Positions 34,847 through 43,952 of a stretch of DNA of 64,000 nucleotides are shown one piece after another (position 1 is the first letter of the stretch; each line of letters opens with the position of its first letter). Location of the stretch: contig NZ_FNVA01000001.1 of NCBI RefSeq assembly GCF_900108185.1, positions 682,001 to 746,000 on the forward strand. The letters run 5' to 3'. The translations under genes and the position numbers were made by a program. The notes under the pieces are model-generated. The model saw only the letters and a list, made by a program, of their open reading frames with translations, was not told where the DNA came from and ran no database searches. The DNA is from Bryocella elongata. GTDB lineage: Bacteria; Acidobacteriota; Terriglobia; Terriglobales; Acidobacteriaceae.

Positions 34847-35305
34847 TTACTGAGCAGGCGAGCCGACAGAAGCCGTTTGAGTCGCAGCTTCCGGTTTCGA
34901 GCCAAGGCCAAGTTTGATGAGTGCGCGCGAGTCGGGCATGATCTTGGTCTGCCAGCCGTTATCCGACTGCAGCTTCTGCATGGCCGAGATCGACTCGGCG
35001 TCCCACTTGCCGCTGGGCTCACCCGTCAGGTAGCCATTCTTGATCAGCGCGGTCTGGATCTGCGTCGCACGGTCCGTGTCCATGGAGATCTGCGAGAGAT
35101 GACCGTGGGGATTGGTTGCGGCCTTGCCATGAGTCTTGCTCAGGCTGCTGCGGTGCAGGGAGGCGCCAGAGTGTGCACTCGAGCTGCGGGAGCTCTTGAC
35201 CGCATGGCTGTGAGCCACAGCGTGAGCGTGGGGCTTGACGGCGAGGGCAGGAAGACAAGCGAGCAGGGAGGCAGTGCAGACAACGAGGGGGAGGGAACGA
35301 CGCAT
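34847..35305 (-). CDS. Exported peptidoglycan-binding-domain protein
   Basis: 152 residues. Signal peptide (RRSLPLVVCTASLLACLPALA), then a His/Ser/Ala-rich linker (residues about 24-65) and a C-terminal peptidoglycan-binding-1-like repeat (RATQIQTALIKNGYLTGEPS, WDAESISAMQKLQSDNGW). It probably sits in the periplasm bound to the wall; there is no enzymatic domain. The ATG at 35305 gives the signal peptide directly, with an AAAGG sequence upstream; a start at 35425 would bury it. Convergent with the pectinesterase gene. Confidence 0.75.
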   Translation of the reverse strand: MRRSLPLVVCTASLLACLPALAVKPHAHAVAHSHAVKSSRSSSAHSGASLHRSSLSKTHGKAATNPHGHLSQISMDTDRATQIQTALIKNGYLTGEPSGKWDAESISAMQKLQSDNGWQTKIMPDSRALIKLGLGSKPEAATQTASVGSPAQ

Positions 35306-35515
35306 GTATCTACCTTTGCTGTGGAAGGTGGGTCGTGCCAAAGACGCGTCACTCAGGGGCCCAGGCACGGGCGGAATCACTTCCGCCGTGAACTCAAGGT
35401 TAATAGAACCGCAGTCTCGCGGCAACGGTCAAGCCCGAGTCCGTGGTAGTCCCATCGGCCGTTTGGGCGATCAGAGCAGCCCGTTGGGCTCACATCTTCC
35501 GATGCTGAAGAGAAA

Positions 35516-35546
35516 GCGCCCGCCGATCAGGAAGATCGGCGGGCGC
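35516..35546 (-). terminator. Terminator of the htrA-like gene
   Basis: GCGCCCGCCGATC (35516-35528) and GATCGGCGGGCGC (35534-35546) form a perfect 13-bp stem with a 5-base loop. On the minus strand it is followed by TTTCTCTTC, so it ends the protease transcript. Confidence 0.85.
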
Positions 35547-35582
35547 GATAAGTGATTTGAAGACAATAGTTAGTTCAGATTC

Positions 35583-37271
35583 CTACGGTAGCGTTCCGCC
35601 GACGTATCCGTTCCCCGAAGCCGGGTTGCGGATATCTCGCACCACGAAAACAACATCGTCTCCCGACTTCAGAGAGTTAACCACCGCTCTGTAGCTGGCG
35701 TCGTCGGTCACGGGGTGGCGGTTGATCTCGGTGATGATCTCGCCGCGGCCGAGATTGATCTCGTCCGCGAAGGAACCGGGGCGTACCGTGGTGACCGTTA
35801 CGCCACCCTTCACGCCCAGCTTGGTGGCGATCTGCGGCGTGATGGCCTGGACCTTGATGCCCAGCTTGTTGTCGCCGGCATCGGACTCTGCGGGCGGCGT
35901 GGCCTGATCGCTCGTGCTGGCGAGGTCGGAGTTGAGCTTGGCGCGGTCGATGATTCCGACATCCAGCACCAATTTCTTTCCGTCCCGCTGAATTCCAAGC
36001 TTGACTGTCGTTCCGGGACGACGTGCCGAAACGATTGCCACCAGCTCATCCCCATTCTTCACGGTCTGGCCGTCGACCGAGATGATGACATCCTGAGGCT
36101 GCATCCCCGCCTTGGCTGCGGGCCCGTTTGGCACAATGCTGGAGACGAGCACGCCGCCCGTCGCCGAGCCGTACATGCGGGTGACGGCGGAGGACTGAAC
36201 GCTCTGGAACTGGATGCCGATGGAACCGCGGGTCACCTTGTGATCGGGGCCGATGAGCATGTTGTACACGCCCACGACGATGTTCGAGGGCATGGCGAAG
36301 CCAACGCCCTCCGATCCCATCGACTGGGTGTAGATCGCGGTGTTGACGCCGATCACCTCGCCCGCCATGTTGACCAGCGGACCACCGGAATTGCCTGGGT
36401 TGATGGCTGCATCGGTCTGCACGAACTTCTGGAACTGCGACTGAGAGACACCCGTCTCGCTTGCCTCGTCGATGGACCGGTTCTTGGCCGAGACGATGCC
36501 GGCGCTCACGGTCTGCGAGAGACCGAAGGGGCTGCCGATGGCCAGTACCCAGTCACCCACCTGCGCGGCATCGGAGTTACCGAGTTTGACGGTTGGGAGC
36601 GGCGTCTTTGTGTCGATCTTGATGACTGCGATATCGGTTTCGGGATCCACGCCGACCACCGTAGCGGGGCGGCCGGGATCGCCGGGGATGTCGCTGTCGG
36701 GATCGCTCGCGAGCTTCACATAGATGTGGTCAGCCTTGTCGACGACGTGGTTGTTGGTGATGATGTAGCCGCGCGGGTCGACGATGAAGCCTGAGCCCAG
36801 TGCACGCCGCGGTCCGCTTTCGGGGCTCGCGTCCTCGCCACCATTTCCTCCACCGCCACCGAAGAAGCGGTTGAGGAAGTCCTGCATGTCGTTGCCGTTG
36901 CCGGGCGCGCCGTCGTTGTCGTCGTTATTGTTGTTCTGCTGGCCACGGCGACCGTGTGGGCTGGCCCCGGCCTTCTTCGGCAGCGACTCCGTGTTGATGT
37001 TCACCACCGCCGGGCCGACCTGCTTCACGATCGACGAGAAGCCGTTGGAGAGCTGTACGGGATTCGGTATCGTCAACGGGCGAGCGTCGCTCGAGTCGAC
37101 CTTCTGACCACTCGCACTGACGCGACCCGTCAGGGCTGAGCCGGCAAGGACGCCGATGGTCAGCGCCGACAACAGCGCAAAGGTGGTGGAGAGGCGGCCC
37201 GAACGGATGTGGCCGAGAATTCGGCCGGGCAGGTTCTGCGACGACTGCTGCGATTCCATAGCTTCGTTCAT
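35583..37271 (-). CDS. HtrA/Deg-type periplasmic serine protease
   Basis: 562 residues. One N-terminal membrane anchor (about 29-48), then a chymotrypsin-like protease domain with the full triad: H175 in TNNHVV, D213 in ETDIAVI, S295 in NPGNSGGPL. Two PDZ domains follow (around residues 345-440 and 475-555). Deg proteases degrade or refold damaged envelope proteins. An Asn/Asp/Gly-rich insert (residues about 104-155) separates the anchor region from the active domain, the usual place of the LA loop. Starts at 37271 or the ATG four codons later are both plausible. It is a single-gene unit with its own terminator. Confidence 0.95.
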   Translation of the reverse strand: MNEAMESQQSSQNLPGRILGHIRSGRLSTTFALLSALTIGVLAGSALTGRVSASGQKVDSSDARPLTIPNPVQLSNGFSSIVKQVGPAVVNINTESLPKKAGASPHGRRGQQNNNNDDNDGAPGNGNDMQDFLNRFFGGGGGNGGEDASPESGPRRALGSGFIVDPRGYIITNNHVVDKADHIYVKLASDPDSDIPGDPGRPATVVGVDPETDIAVIKIDTKTPLPTVKLGNSDAAQVGDWVLAIGSPFGLSQTVSAGIVSAKNRSIDEASETGVSQSQFQKFVQTDAAINPGNSGGPLVNMAGEVIGVNTAIYTQSMGSEGVGFAMPSNIVVGVYNMLIGPDHKVTRGSIGIQFQSVQSSAVTRMYGSATGGVLVSSIVPNGPAAKAGMQPQDVIISVDGQTVKNGDELVAIVSARRPGTTVKLGIQRDGKKLVLDVGIIDRAKLNSDLASTSDQATPPAESDAGDNKLGIKVQAITPQIATKLGVKGGVTVTTVRPGSFADEINLGRGEIITEINRHPVTDDASYRAVVNSLKSGDDVVFVVRDIRNPASGNGYVGGTLP

Positions 37272-37499
37272 TCCTCTTGTGCGGGAGCTGACATCGTCAC
37301 CGGACCTTCAAGTCCCGGATGACGGAGGTGACGTTACCTGCCACAAACACTTAGGCTTGCGCTTAGGTAGACGCGTTTGGCGGGGAAAAGATGCGATGAA
37401 ACCGGCCCAAACATACGGACTGAATTCGCTTCCGTCTTGTGGTCCGGTGGGGCATCGCGGCTCCTGGCCCCTCGGAATTAGGATACAAGGGTTTGGATT

Positions 37500-38459
37500 C
37501 TAAGGATTGGCCGCGAAGTTGGCCTGCTCCGGAGGCATCTTTGGTCCGAGCTCCGCGAGCAGGATCCCGGCGAGGATGAGGGCTGCCCCGGCGAGCGAGC
37601 GTCGACCGAGCCTCTCGCCCAGAAACAGGAGAGATGTGAGCCAGGCGAAGACCGGCTCCAGCGTGAGGATCAATGCCGTGTGTGTCGGGGGCAGATGCTG
37701 CTGCGCATAGCTCTGCACGGTAAACGCCACCGCAGTTCCGAGAAGCGCGGTAATCGCGAGTGCTCCTGCCACGATGAGATTCATGTGGAGCGCCGGACGG
37801 CCGCCGAGCGGAAGTGTCACGAGCATCACCAGGGTGCAGAAGCCCACTTGCAGCGTTCCCAGAAGCCGCGCGCCGACGTGAGCGGCGGCCCGTGCCAGCG
37901 TCAGGAGATGCAGGGCGAAGGCAACCGCGCAGCCGAGGGTAAGCCATTCGCCGATGCCCAGACCGCGGAGCACGTCGGCGCCGGAGCCGACTGGTGTCGT
38001 CAGCAACACGAGCCCGGCGAAGCCTAGACCTGCGCCGGCAAAGGCCGCCCAGCCGGGTCTCGGATCACCCGCGTGCGCGATTCCGGGGACAGCGCTCAAC
38101 AGCGGCACCAGCACCACGACGAGCCCGGTGATGAAGCCGGACTTGGACGGCGTCGTGTACTTCAGGCCCACGGTCTGAAGCTGGTAGCCAAGTGCCATGA
38201 AGATGCCCGCGGCGAGTCCGAATGCGAGCGCAGGCCGGCCTTCAACCGTGAACAGGCCACGAAGGCTCTTGTGGTTGAGGGCTGCCAGGACCACGGTTGC
38301 AATCGCCATACGGACGAGGTTGAAGGCGAGTGGCGTCGCATAGGCCAGCGCCGCCTTGACGACCGGGAAGGTGGCACCCCAGACCAGGACGACGCCGATC
38401 AGCATGAGGTGCGCCGAAAGCTGCCCGGAGCGGCTCGATCGAGACGCCCGCACCGTCAA
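37500..38459 (-). CDS. EamA/DMT-superfamily transporter
   Basis: 319 residues, ten predicted membrane helices in two EamA repeats (LIGVVLVWGATFPVVKAAL in the first; LGTAVAFTVQSYAQQHLPP then LEPVFAWLTSLLFLGERLG in the second). DMT proteins export metabolites or amino acids; the substrate is unknown. It starts at TTG 38459 within the stop of the amidohydrolase gene (TTGA), with GAGG seven bases upstream, so the two are translationally coupled. GTG 38453 and ATG 38405 are alternatives. The coupling suggests it may export the product, or import the substrate, of the amidohydrolase. Confidence 0.88.
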   Translation of the reverse strand: MTVRASRSSRSGQLSAHLMLIGVVLVWGATFPVVKAALAYATPLAFNLVRMAIATVVLAALNHKSLRGLFTVEGRPALAFGLAAGIFMALGYQLQTVGLKYTTPSKSGFITGLVVVLVPLLSAVPGIAHAGDPRPGWAAFAGAGLGFAGLVLLTTPVGSGADVLRGLGIGEWLTLGCAVAFALHLLTLARAAAHVGARLLGTLQVGFCTLVMLVTLPLGGRPALHMNLIVAGALAITALLGTAVAFTVQSYAQQHLPPTHTALILTLEPVFAWLTSLLFLGERLGRRSLAGAALILAGILLAELGPKMPPEQANFAANP

Positions 38460-40243
38460 TGCGTTGCCTCGGCCGGCGGTGCGGTATAGACCGTCCTGCC
38501 ACCCACTACCGTCCGCAGCACCTTTGTGTTGAGGATCTCGCGGGGCGAGGCCTTCGTCAGATCGCGATCCAGCACGACGAAGTCGGCCAGGAAGCCGGGC
38601 TCAATGCGACCCTTGCTGGTCTCGCGAAACTCCGCGAACGCCGATGCCTGCGTGTAGGCGTAGAGTGCTTCGCCGATCGAGAGCTTCTCCTGTGGCTCGA
38701 AGGTCTGGGTGCCGGCTTCGTTTTGCCGCGTGATGGCGGAATAGAGCCCACGCATGGGGTTGATCGACTCCACGGGGTAGTCGGTGCCGAAGGCCAGCGT
38801 GACGCCGTGGTCGAGGAAGCTCTTCCAGGCATACGCATACTTCACGCGCTCAGGACCGAGGCGCTGGCCGGCCCAGGCCATGTCCGTAAGCAGGTGCGAA
38901 GGCTGCATCGATGCGATCACGCCGAGGTCATGGAAGCGCTGGAAGGCTTCTGGTAGGACGACCTGCGCGTGCTCGATGCGGAAACGAGCACGCGCGATCA
39001 TTGTGGCTTCGCAGGGGAGAGGCGGGCTGCGGGGAAATGGACCGGTGTGTGCGTCATAGCACGTACCAAGGGCTCGAAAAAACTCGCCCTGATTCATCGC
39101 ATTCAGGGCCATGTCGTTGGCCTGGTCTCCGATGGCGTGGAAGCCAAGTTGGAAGCCTGCGACGGCGCGTTCAGCGGTCATCTCGTCGAGCTTGTCTTGA
39201 TCGTAGCGGGGCAGGCCGCTGTTGGAGGCGTCGTCGGCGTAGGGGGCTGCGAGCAGTGCGGTCCTCGATCCCAACGACCCATCCATAAACGCCTTCAGTT
39301 GCGTGAGGTGCAGCAGCGGATCATTGGCATCGTGACTTGCCCGGCGCTGCTTCAGTACATCGAGTGGGGTGTCGAACGCCATCCATTCGGCGAAGCGCAA
39401 CTGTAGCTTGCCTTCGTGCTCCATCGACTCCAGCACCAGCCAATCGTCCCAATCGGAGAAGTCCTGCACGCTGGTCACGCCGTGCGAGAGTGCATCCTCG
39501 ATCGCCAGTTCCAAGGCTTTGCGGCGGGTGGCATAGTCTGGCGGAGGAATCTTTGCCTGGACGGCCTGCCGTGCGGGGCCTTCGCGCAGGATGCCGGTCG
39601 CGTGGCCGTCCGCGTCGCGATCGATCTTGCCACCCTGGGGATCTGGCGTGGTGTCGTCGATACCCGCGAGCTTGAGGGCTGCGGTGTTCACGACGGCGAT
39701 GTGGCCGTCGGTGCGCTCGAGGTAGGCAGGGTGCCCTCCCGTGACCGCATCGAGATCCTGCCGGGTCGGCAGCGCCTTCGATGCCCACTTGGTGTGATCC
39801 CAACCGCCGCCCAGCACCCAGGTTCCGGGCGCGAGATGCGCTACGTAGGCGCGAATCTTCTCCTGCATCGTCGCCAGCGAGGCCACATTGTCGAGGTCGA
39901 CGGTGAGCTTCTGCTGGCCTGCGCCAGCCATATGCGTGTGGGCGTCGTTGAAGCCTGGCATGGTGAAGGCACCGTGCAGGTCGATCACCTGGGTGTTGGG
40001 TCCCTTGCGCGTCAGCACCTCGTCGTCGTTGCCGACAGCGAGCACGTGGCCTGCAAACACGGCGATGCCGGTGACGCGCGCTGGCGTTGCAGAGCGGTCC
40101 TCCGCGCGAAGATGCACGCCCGTGAGGATGTTGCCGTGCACGAAGATGATGTCGGCCTGCGGAGCAGACTGCGCGCTGCCGCTGGCCGCAAACATCACGG
40201 TCGCAGCCAATGCCAGGAACGTTGGAAGGGAAGATGTCGTCAC
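38456..40243 (-). CDS. Exported amidohydrolase, YtcJ-like (amidohydrolase 3 family)
   Basis: About 595 residues with a probable signal peptide (FLALAATVMFAASGSAQSA). Metal-dependent hydrolase barrel: FNDAHTHMAGAG with the first His pair, GVTSVQDFSDWDDW, LKAFMDGSLGSRTALL, AIGDQANDMALNAM, RIEHAQVV, ASMQPSHLL and GTDYPVESINPMRGL, then a C-terminal beta domain (GFLADFVVLDRDL). The family acts on amide, carbamate or formamide bonds; the substrate is not known. The start is uncertain: GTG 40243 gives the signal peptide but has no Shine-Dalgarno, and longer frames would enter the upstream gene. Coupled to a DMT transporter downstream. Confidence 0.82.
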   Translation of the reverse strand: MTTSSLPTFLALAATVMFAASGSAQSAPQADIIFVHGNILTGVHLRAEDRSATPARVTGIAVFAGHVLAVGNDDEVLTRKGPNTQVIDLHGAFTMPGFNDAHTHMAGAGQQKLTVDLDNVASLATMQEKIRAYVAHLAPGTWVLGGGWDHTKWASKALPTRQDLDAVTGGHPAYLERTDGHIAVVNTAALKLAGIDDTTPDPQGGKIDRDADGHATGILREGPARQAVQAKIPPPDYATRRKALELAIEDALSHGVTSVQDFSDWDDWLVLESMEHEGKLQLRFAEWMAFDTPLDVLKQRRASHDANDPLLHLTQLKAFMDGSLGSRTALLAAPYADDASNSGLPRYDQDKLDEMTAERAVAGFQLGFHAIGDQANDMALNAMNQGEFFRALGTCYDAHTGPFPRSPPLPCEATMIARARFRIEHAQVVLPEAFQRFHDLGVIASMQPSHLLTDMAWAGQRLGPERVKYAYAWKSFLDHGVTLAFGTDYPVESINPMRGLYSAITRQNEAGTQTFEPQEKLSIGEALYAYTQASAFAEFRETSKGRIEPGFLADFVVLDRDLTKASPREILNTKVLRTVVGGRTVYTAPPAEATH

Positions 40244-40302
40244 AGGAAGACCAGTGTACTGCCGCCCACTCGTCCGGGCGGCAGCACACTCGTCGTGATG
40301 CT

Positions 40303-43300
40303 CTATTGCTGCGTCATGTCGGTCTGCTTCGACATCTGCGCCGTGCGTTCGAGCTTGTCCCAGTTGAAGGGCTTGCCGTCGATCGCGCGCTTCATCGTCT
40401 TGAGCAGCACCCACGAGAACAGCTGCCGGTACGTGAAGCGCTGCACCCAGATGTGGACCAGCAGCCACGCGTCGCCGCGGCTTGCGGGATGTTTTCGCTC
40501 GAGTGCAAAAGCCAGAGCTGAGGCTGCGAAGTCGATCAGCATGAAGGCGCCGAAGAAGGTCAGAAGTTTGACGAGGTCGGCGTTCGATGCGGCTTCCGGA
40601 TGGAAGTGTTTGTCGACGAAGTAGTGGATGATGCCCACGACAAACATCAGGTCGATCAGCGGCGACACCAGCGGCAACATGATCTGGAAGACGACGATGT
40701 TGGGCAGAGCGAACAATCCCATCGCCCTACGATTGCGTATCGCCGCACGGTGCTTCCACACCGCCTGCAGAATGCCAAAGGACCAGCGGAATCGCTGCCG
40801 CGCGAGCTGGTCTGCAGTGATCGGCGCCTCGGTGAACGCAAGCGCCTGGTCCTCGTAGATGACGGCGTAGCGCTGCTCGAGCAGGTTCATGGTCAGGTCA
40901 GCGTCCTCGGCCACGGTATCGGGGTGGTAGCAGCCTCCTGCCTTGACGGCAGCGGTGCGCCACGCTCCGATGGCTCCGGGAACGACCATCACCACGTCGA
41001 AGAGGTCCAGCGCACGGCGCTCGAAGTTTTGCGAGGTGATGTATTCGAGGGCCTGCCACCGCGTCCACAGATTCACACGGTTGCCGACCTTGGCATTGCC
41101 TGCGACCGCACCAATGTTGGGGTTTGCGAAGTGGCAGACCAGGCGGCTGATCGCATCGTGCGCGATGACGCCGTCGGCGTCGATGCCGACGTAGATCTCC
41201 TCATCCACAAAGTCCAGAGCATAGTTCAGGGCCTCGGCTTTGCCTCCATTGGGCTTGGTCAGCAGCGTGACCTTGCCTTCTGCGATCTCTTTGGCGTAGG
41301 TGGTGGCCACGATCTCGGAGGTCGCATCCTTGGAGCCGTCGTCGATGACAAGGATGCGGATGTTCTTGTAGTTGGACATCATCACCGAGCGCACGGTGCG
41401 CGCGATGACCTTCTCTTCGTTGTAGGCCGGGATCAGCACGGCGACACGCGGCTGATAGTCCGGGGTGGCGAAGTCCTTCCGCTTGCGGAAGCGATCGATG
41501 ATGGCGCAGAGGCCGATGATCACAAGGCGCATGCTCATCAGCAGGTCGCCGACGAAGAACACGTCGATGACGAAGTGATTGAAGAACCCGATGAAGAAGA
41601 ACGCGACGGAGTCGATCGCCGCCTGGTACCGCTGATGCGGTTTCAGGGGCGGCATCACCTGGTCGCGTGTCTTGCCGATCAGTTCCGAGACGGGGACGAT
41701 CTCATAGCCGTGATCACGGAGTGCCTGGATCAGCACTGGAAGCGCCGCCACCGTGGCAGAGCGATCTCCGCCACCATCATGCATCAGCAGGATGGAGCCG
41801 CGGGTCCAGGGCTTGGCATCGAAGACGCTGATCTGCTGGAAGACGGAATCGACGATCTCCTGCGGGGTCTTCTTCGGGTGCTCGTTCCAGTCCTCAGTGT
41901 CGATCTTGTCGCCGACGATGACGTAGCCGAGCGTGTTCTCGATACGGTCGATCGGCGCGGCCTGGTCGTTGGTGTCGGGCTCCTGATCGATTGAGTACGG
42001 TGGCCGGAAGTAAACCGGATTGACGCCCAGCTTGGCCGCGAAGAGCCGCTCGGTGATGTTGAGCTGCAGATCGACCTGACGCTCGGAGATTTCGCTGATG
42101 TCCGGGTGCGTGAAGGTGTGATTGCCGATCTCGTGGCCCTCACGGTACACGCGCTGCATCACGCCGACGTTGTCTTCCGCCACCTCGCCGATCATGAAGA
42201 ACGTGCCCTTGACGTTGTACTGCTTGAGCACATCGAGGATCTTCGGCGTCCACGTCGGGTCGGGCCCGTCGTCAAAGGTGATTGCGATCTTCTTCGGGTG
42301 GTAGCCGTACTGCGTCAGCGTATACGGCAGCGGGTAGGAGTCCATCTTCTCCGAGATCACGCTGAGATACGGCTGAGGAATCGTCGAGTCGTCGTCGATC
42401 ACGACGGTCCGATGCCCGTTGCGGGGGCGTCCCGTGACACGAATGATGTCACCATCGCCTTCTGTGTCTACGTCGAGACCGGGCGCAATGTCCGCGAGAT
42501 CCTTCACGGGATCAGCCTTCAGAGGCTTGTCCCAGATGTTCCAGAGCGTTGCGTCTTCCGATCCCAGCCGCCACAGCGCGAAGGTCTCGAGGCCGAGCGC
42601 ACGGGCGACACGCATCTGGTTCAGCGCGGTCACCGCGTCGAGAAACCAGACCTCGTGCCGGACGTGCGTGTCCTCATCGTCGTACGCAAAGTGCGGATTG
42701 AGCGAAGCGTCGTCGAGCTCAATCTGTGCCTCGGAGTCCGAGGCCGCCTGCCACGCGTCCTGCGGAGTGAGCATGGAAGCATTGATCGGCGTTGGCTTCT
42801 CGACAGGGGCTGGCTTGCGATTCTTGTGCTTCGGGTCAACCGGGGGCGGAAGGTGAACCTGGCTCGTCCAGTCGTACCCGTAGCTGCCGATAGAGCAGAT
42901 CAGCTTCTCGCGCGGCACAACCTTCATCGCGGCGCGCAGGTTGTTCTCGAACCAGTCCTGCCCGGCAATGGGGCCGGCGTCCGTGCCGTACTGATGCTGG
43001 CCGTAGTTCATCAGCACGACGCCGTCGGCGTTGGTTGCGAGCAGGCCCAGGTTGTAGTCGGCGTCTTCGACCGGCACCGTCACATAGAGGCGGAGGTTAC
43101 GGGTGTGGAAGTCGGCGTAGAGCGCCTGAACGAGGGCATTGAAGCCCGGCTGAGCGCTCGCGGGAATATCCTGGAAGCCCAGCGTGAGCCCGCGATAGAG
43201 CGTGTTCGTCTTCAGGAAGGCGTCGACCTGGCTGATAAAGGTCGCCCGGGCGGTCGGGTCATTGAGGAAGCTGCCCAGCGAGGATTCGAAGTTGCCGGTC

Positions 43301-43860
43301 GAGAAGTTGTAGTTGTTGACCAGCGGGAAGATTTCCGTATCTTCCTTGGCGCCGAGGATGGTCTTGGCGACCTTGTTCTCGCGATCGACGCCATGCACGC
43401 CGGCGGAATCAACTACGGCGAAGGGGACGTTATCGGAGTTGTAGGCGGTCAGGCTGCCGTCGCTGGAGAGGACGTGGAGCCACTCAGGGAAGAGCAGATC
43501 GATCTGCTTGATGTGGCCTTTGAGCGAAGCGTAGCTGGCCGGATCGGCGTCGGTGTAGAACGCGGCGCGCAGGCCTTCGCCGGTGTTCAGGACGACATCC
43601 GAGGGCTTGAGATCGCTCTTCCGGTGAGCGCTGTGGTTCAGCTTCTCGTTGCGCTTCGTCTCGGGCGCGGGTGGCGTGTAGATCGCGCGGTACCGCTTCG
43701 TCGCGGAGCGAAGATCCAGCCCCTGCAACGGTTTGGTGCGCAGAACCCCAATGACGAACAGCACTCCCAGCACTGAAAGGAACAGTGCGAAGGCGTCGAA
43801 CACTTTCCGCAGACGTTTCCACCGCTTGCGCTGCGGATCGTAAAAGACTTGCTTGTTCAT
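40303..43860 (-). CDS. GH18-like / NodB polysaccharide deacetylase / GT2 fusion protein
   Basis: 1185 residues. Order: a membrane helix (about 24-43); a GH18-like barrel (about 95-480); a NodB deacetylase domain (about 530-755) with ITFDDGPDPTWTP, the metal-binding NHTFTHPD and RPPYS; one or two helices (about 770-815); a family-2 glycosyltransferase domain (LIPAYNEEKVIARTV, VIDDGSKDAT, DADGV, EDADL, RQRFRW); then C-terminal helices. Topology puts the first two domains outside the cytoplasmic membrane and GT2 inside. NodB and GT2 motifs are complete; the GH18 motif DxxDxE reads TLGFQD, so hydrolysis is probably lost. GT2 plus deacetylase resembles PgaC plus PgaB of poly-N-acetylglucosamine synthesis, so synthesis and deacetylation of an aminosugar polymer is the likely role. 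Confidence 0.9.
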   Translation of the reverse strand: MNKQVFYDPQRKRWKRLRKVFDAFALFLSVLGVLFVIGVLRTKPLQGLDLRSATKRYRAIYTPPAPETKRNEKLNHSAHRKSDLKPSDVVLNTGEGLRAAFYTDADPASYASLKGHIKQIDLLFPEWLHVLSSDGSLTAYNSDNVPFAVVDSAGVHGVDRENKVAKTILGAKEDTEIFPLVNNYNFSTGNFESSLGSFLNDPTARATFISQVDAFLKTNTLYRGLTLGFQDIPASAQPGFNALVQALYADFHTRNLRLYVTVPVEDADYNLGLLATNADGVVLMNYGQHQYGTDAGPIAGQDWFENNLRAAMKVVPREKLICSIGSYGYDWTSQVHLPPPVDPKHKNRKPAPVEKPTPINASMLTPQDAWQAASDSEAQIELDDASLNPHFAYDDEDTHVRHEVWFLDAVTALNQMRVARALGLETFALWRLGSEDATLWNIWDKPLKADPVKDLADIAPGLDVDTEGDGDIIRVTGRPRNGHRTVVIDDDSTIPQPYLSVISEKMDSYPLPYTLTQYGYHPKKIAITFDDGPDPTWTPKILDVLKQYNVKGTFFMIGEVAEDNVGVMQRVYREGHEIGNHTFTHPDISEISERQVDLQLNITERLFAAKLGVNPVYFRPPYSIDQEPDTNDQAAPIDRIENTLGYVIVGDKIDTEDWNEHPKKTPQEIVDSVFQQISVFDAKPWTRGSILLMHDGGGDRSATVAALPVLIQALRDHGYEIVPVSELIGKTRDQVMPPLKPHQRYQAAIDSVAFFFIGFFNHFVIDVFFVGDLLMSMRLVIIGLCAIIDRFRKRKDFATPDYQPRVAVLIPAYNEEKVIARTVRSVMMSNYKNIRILVIDDGSKDATSEIVATTYAKEIAEGKVTLLTKPNGGKAEALNYALDFVDEEIYVGIDADGVIAHDAISRLVCHFANPNIGAVAGNAKVGNRVNLWTRWQALEYITSQNFERRALDLFDVVMVVPGAIGAWRTAAVKAGGCYHPDTVAEDADLTMNLLEQRYAVIYEDQALAFTEAPITADQLARQRFRWSFGILQAVWKHRAAIRNRRAMGLFALPNIVVFQIMLPLVSPLIDLMFVVGIIHYFVDKHFHPEAASNADLVKLLTFFGAFMLIDFAASALAFALERKHPASRGDAWLLVHIWVQRFTYRQLFSWVLLKTMKRAIDGKPFNWDKLERTAQMSKQTDMTQQ

Positions 43861-43952
43861 TCAGGAGAATTATCTCAGGCTGCGGGTGCGTTTCCCTGGG
43901 TAGTTGATTGCAGCGGAACCGGTTCGACCAACCGCCAGTATGATGCAGTTCA

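Noticed and set aside
42106-43776. 556-codon open frame on the plus strand
   Set aside because: Antisense to the GH18-like/NodB/GT2 gene, which has complete catalytic motifs.
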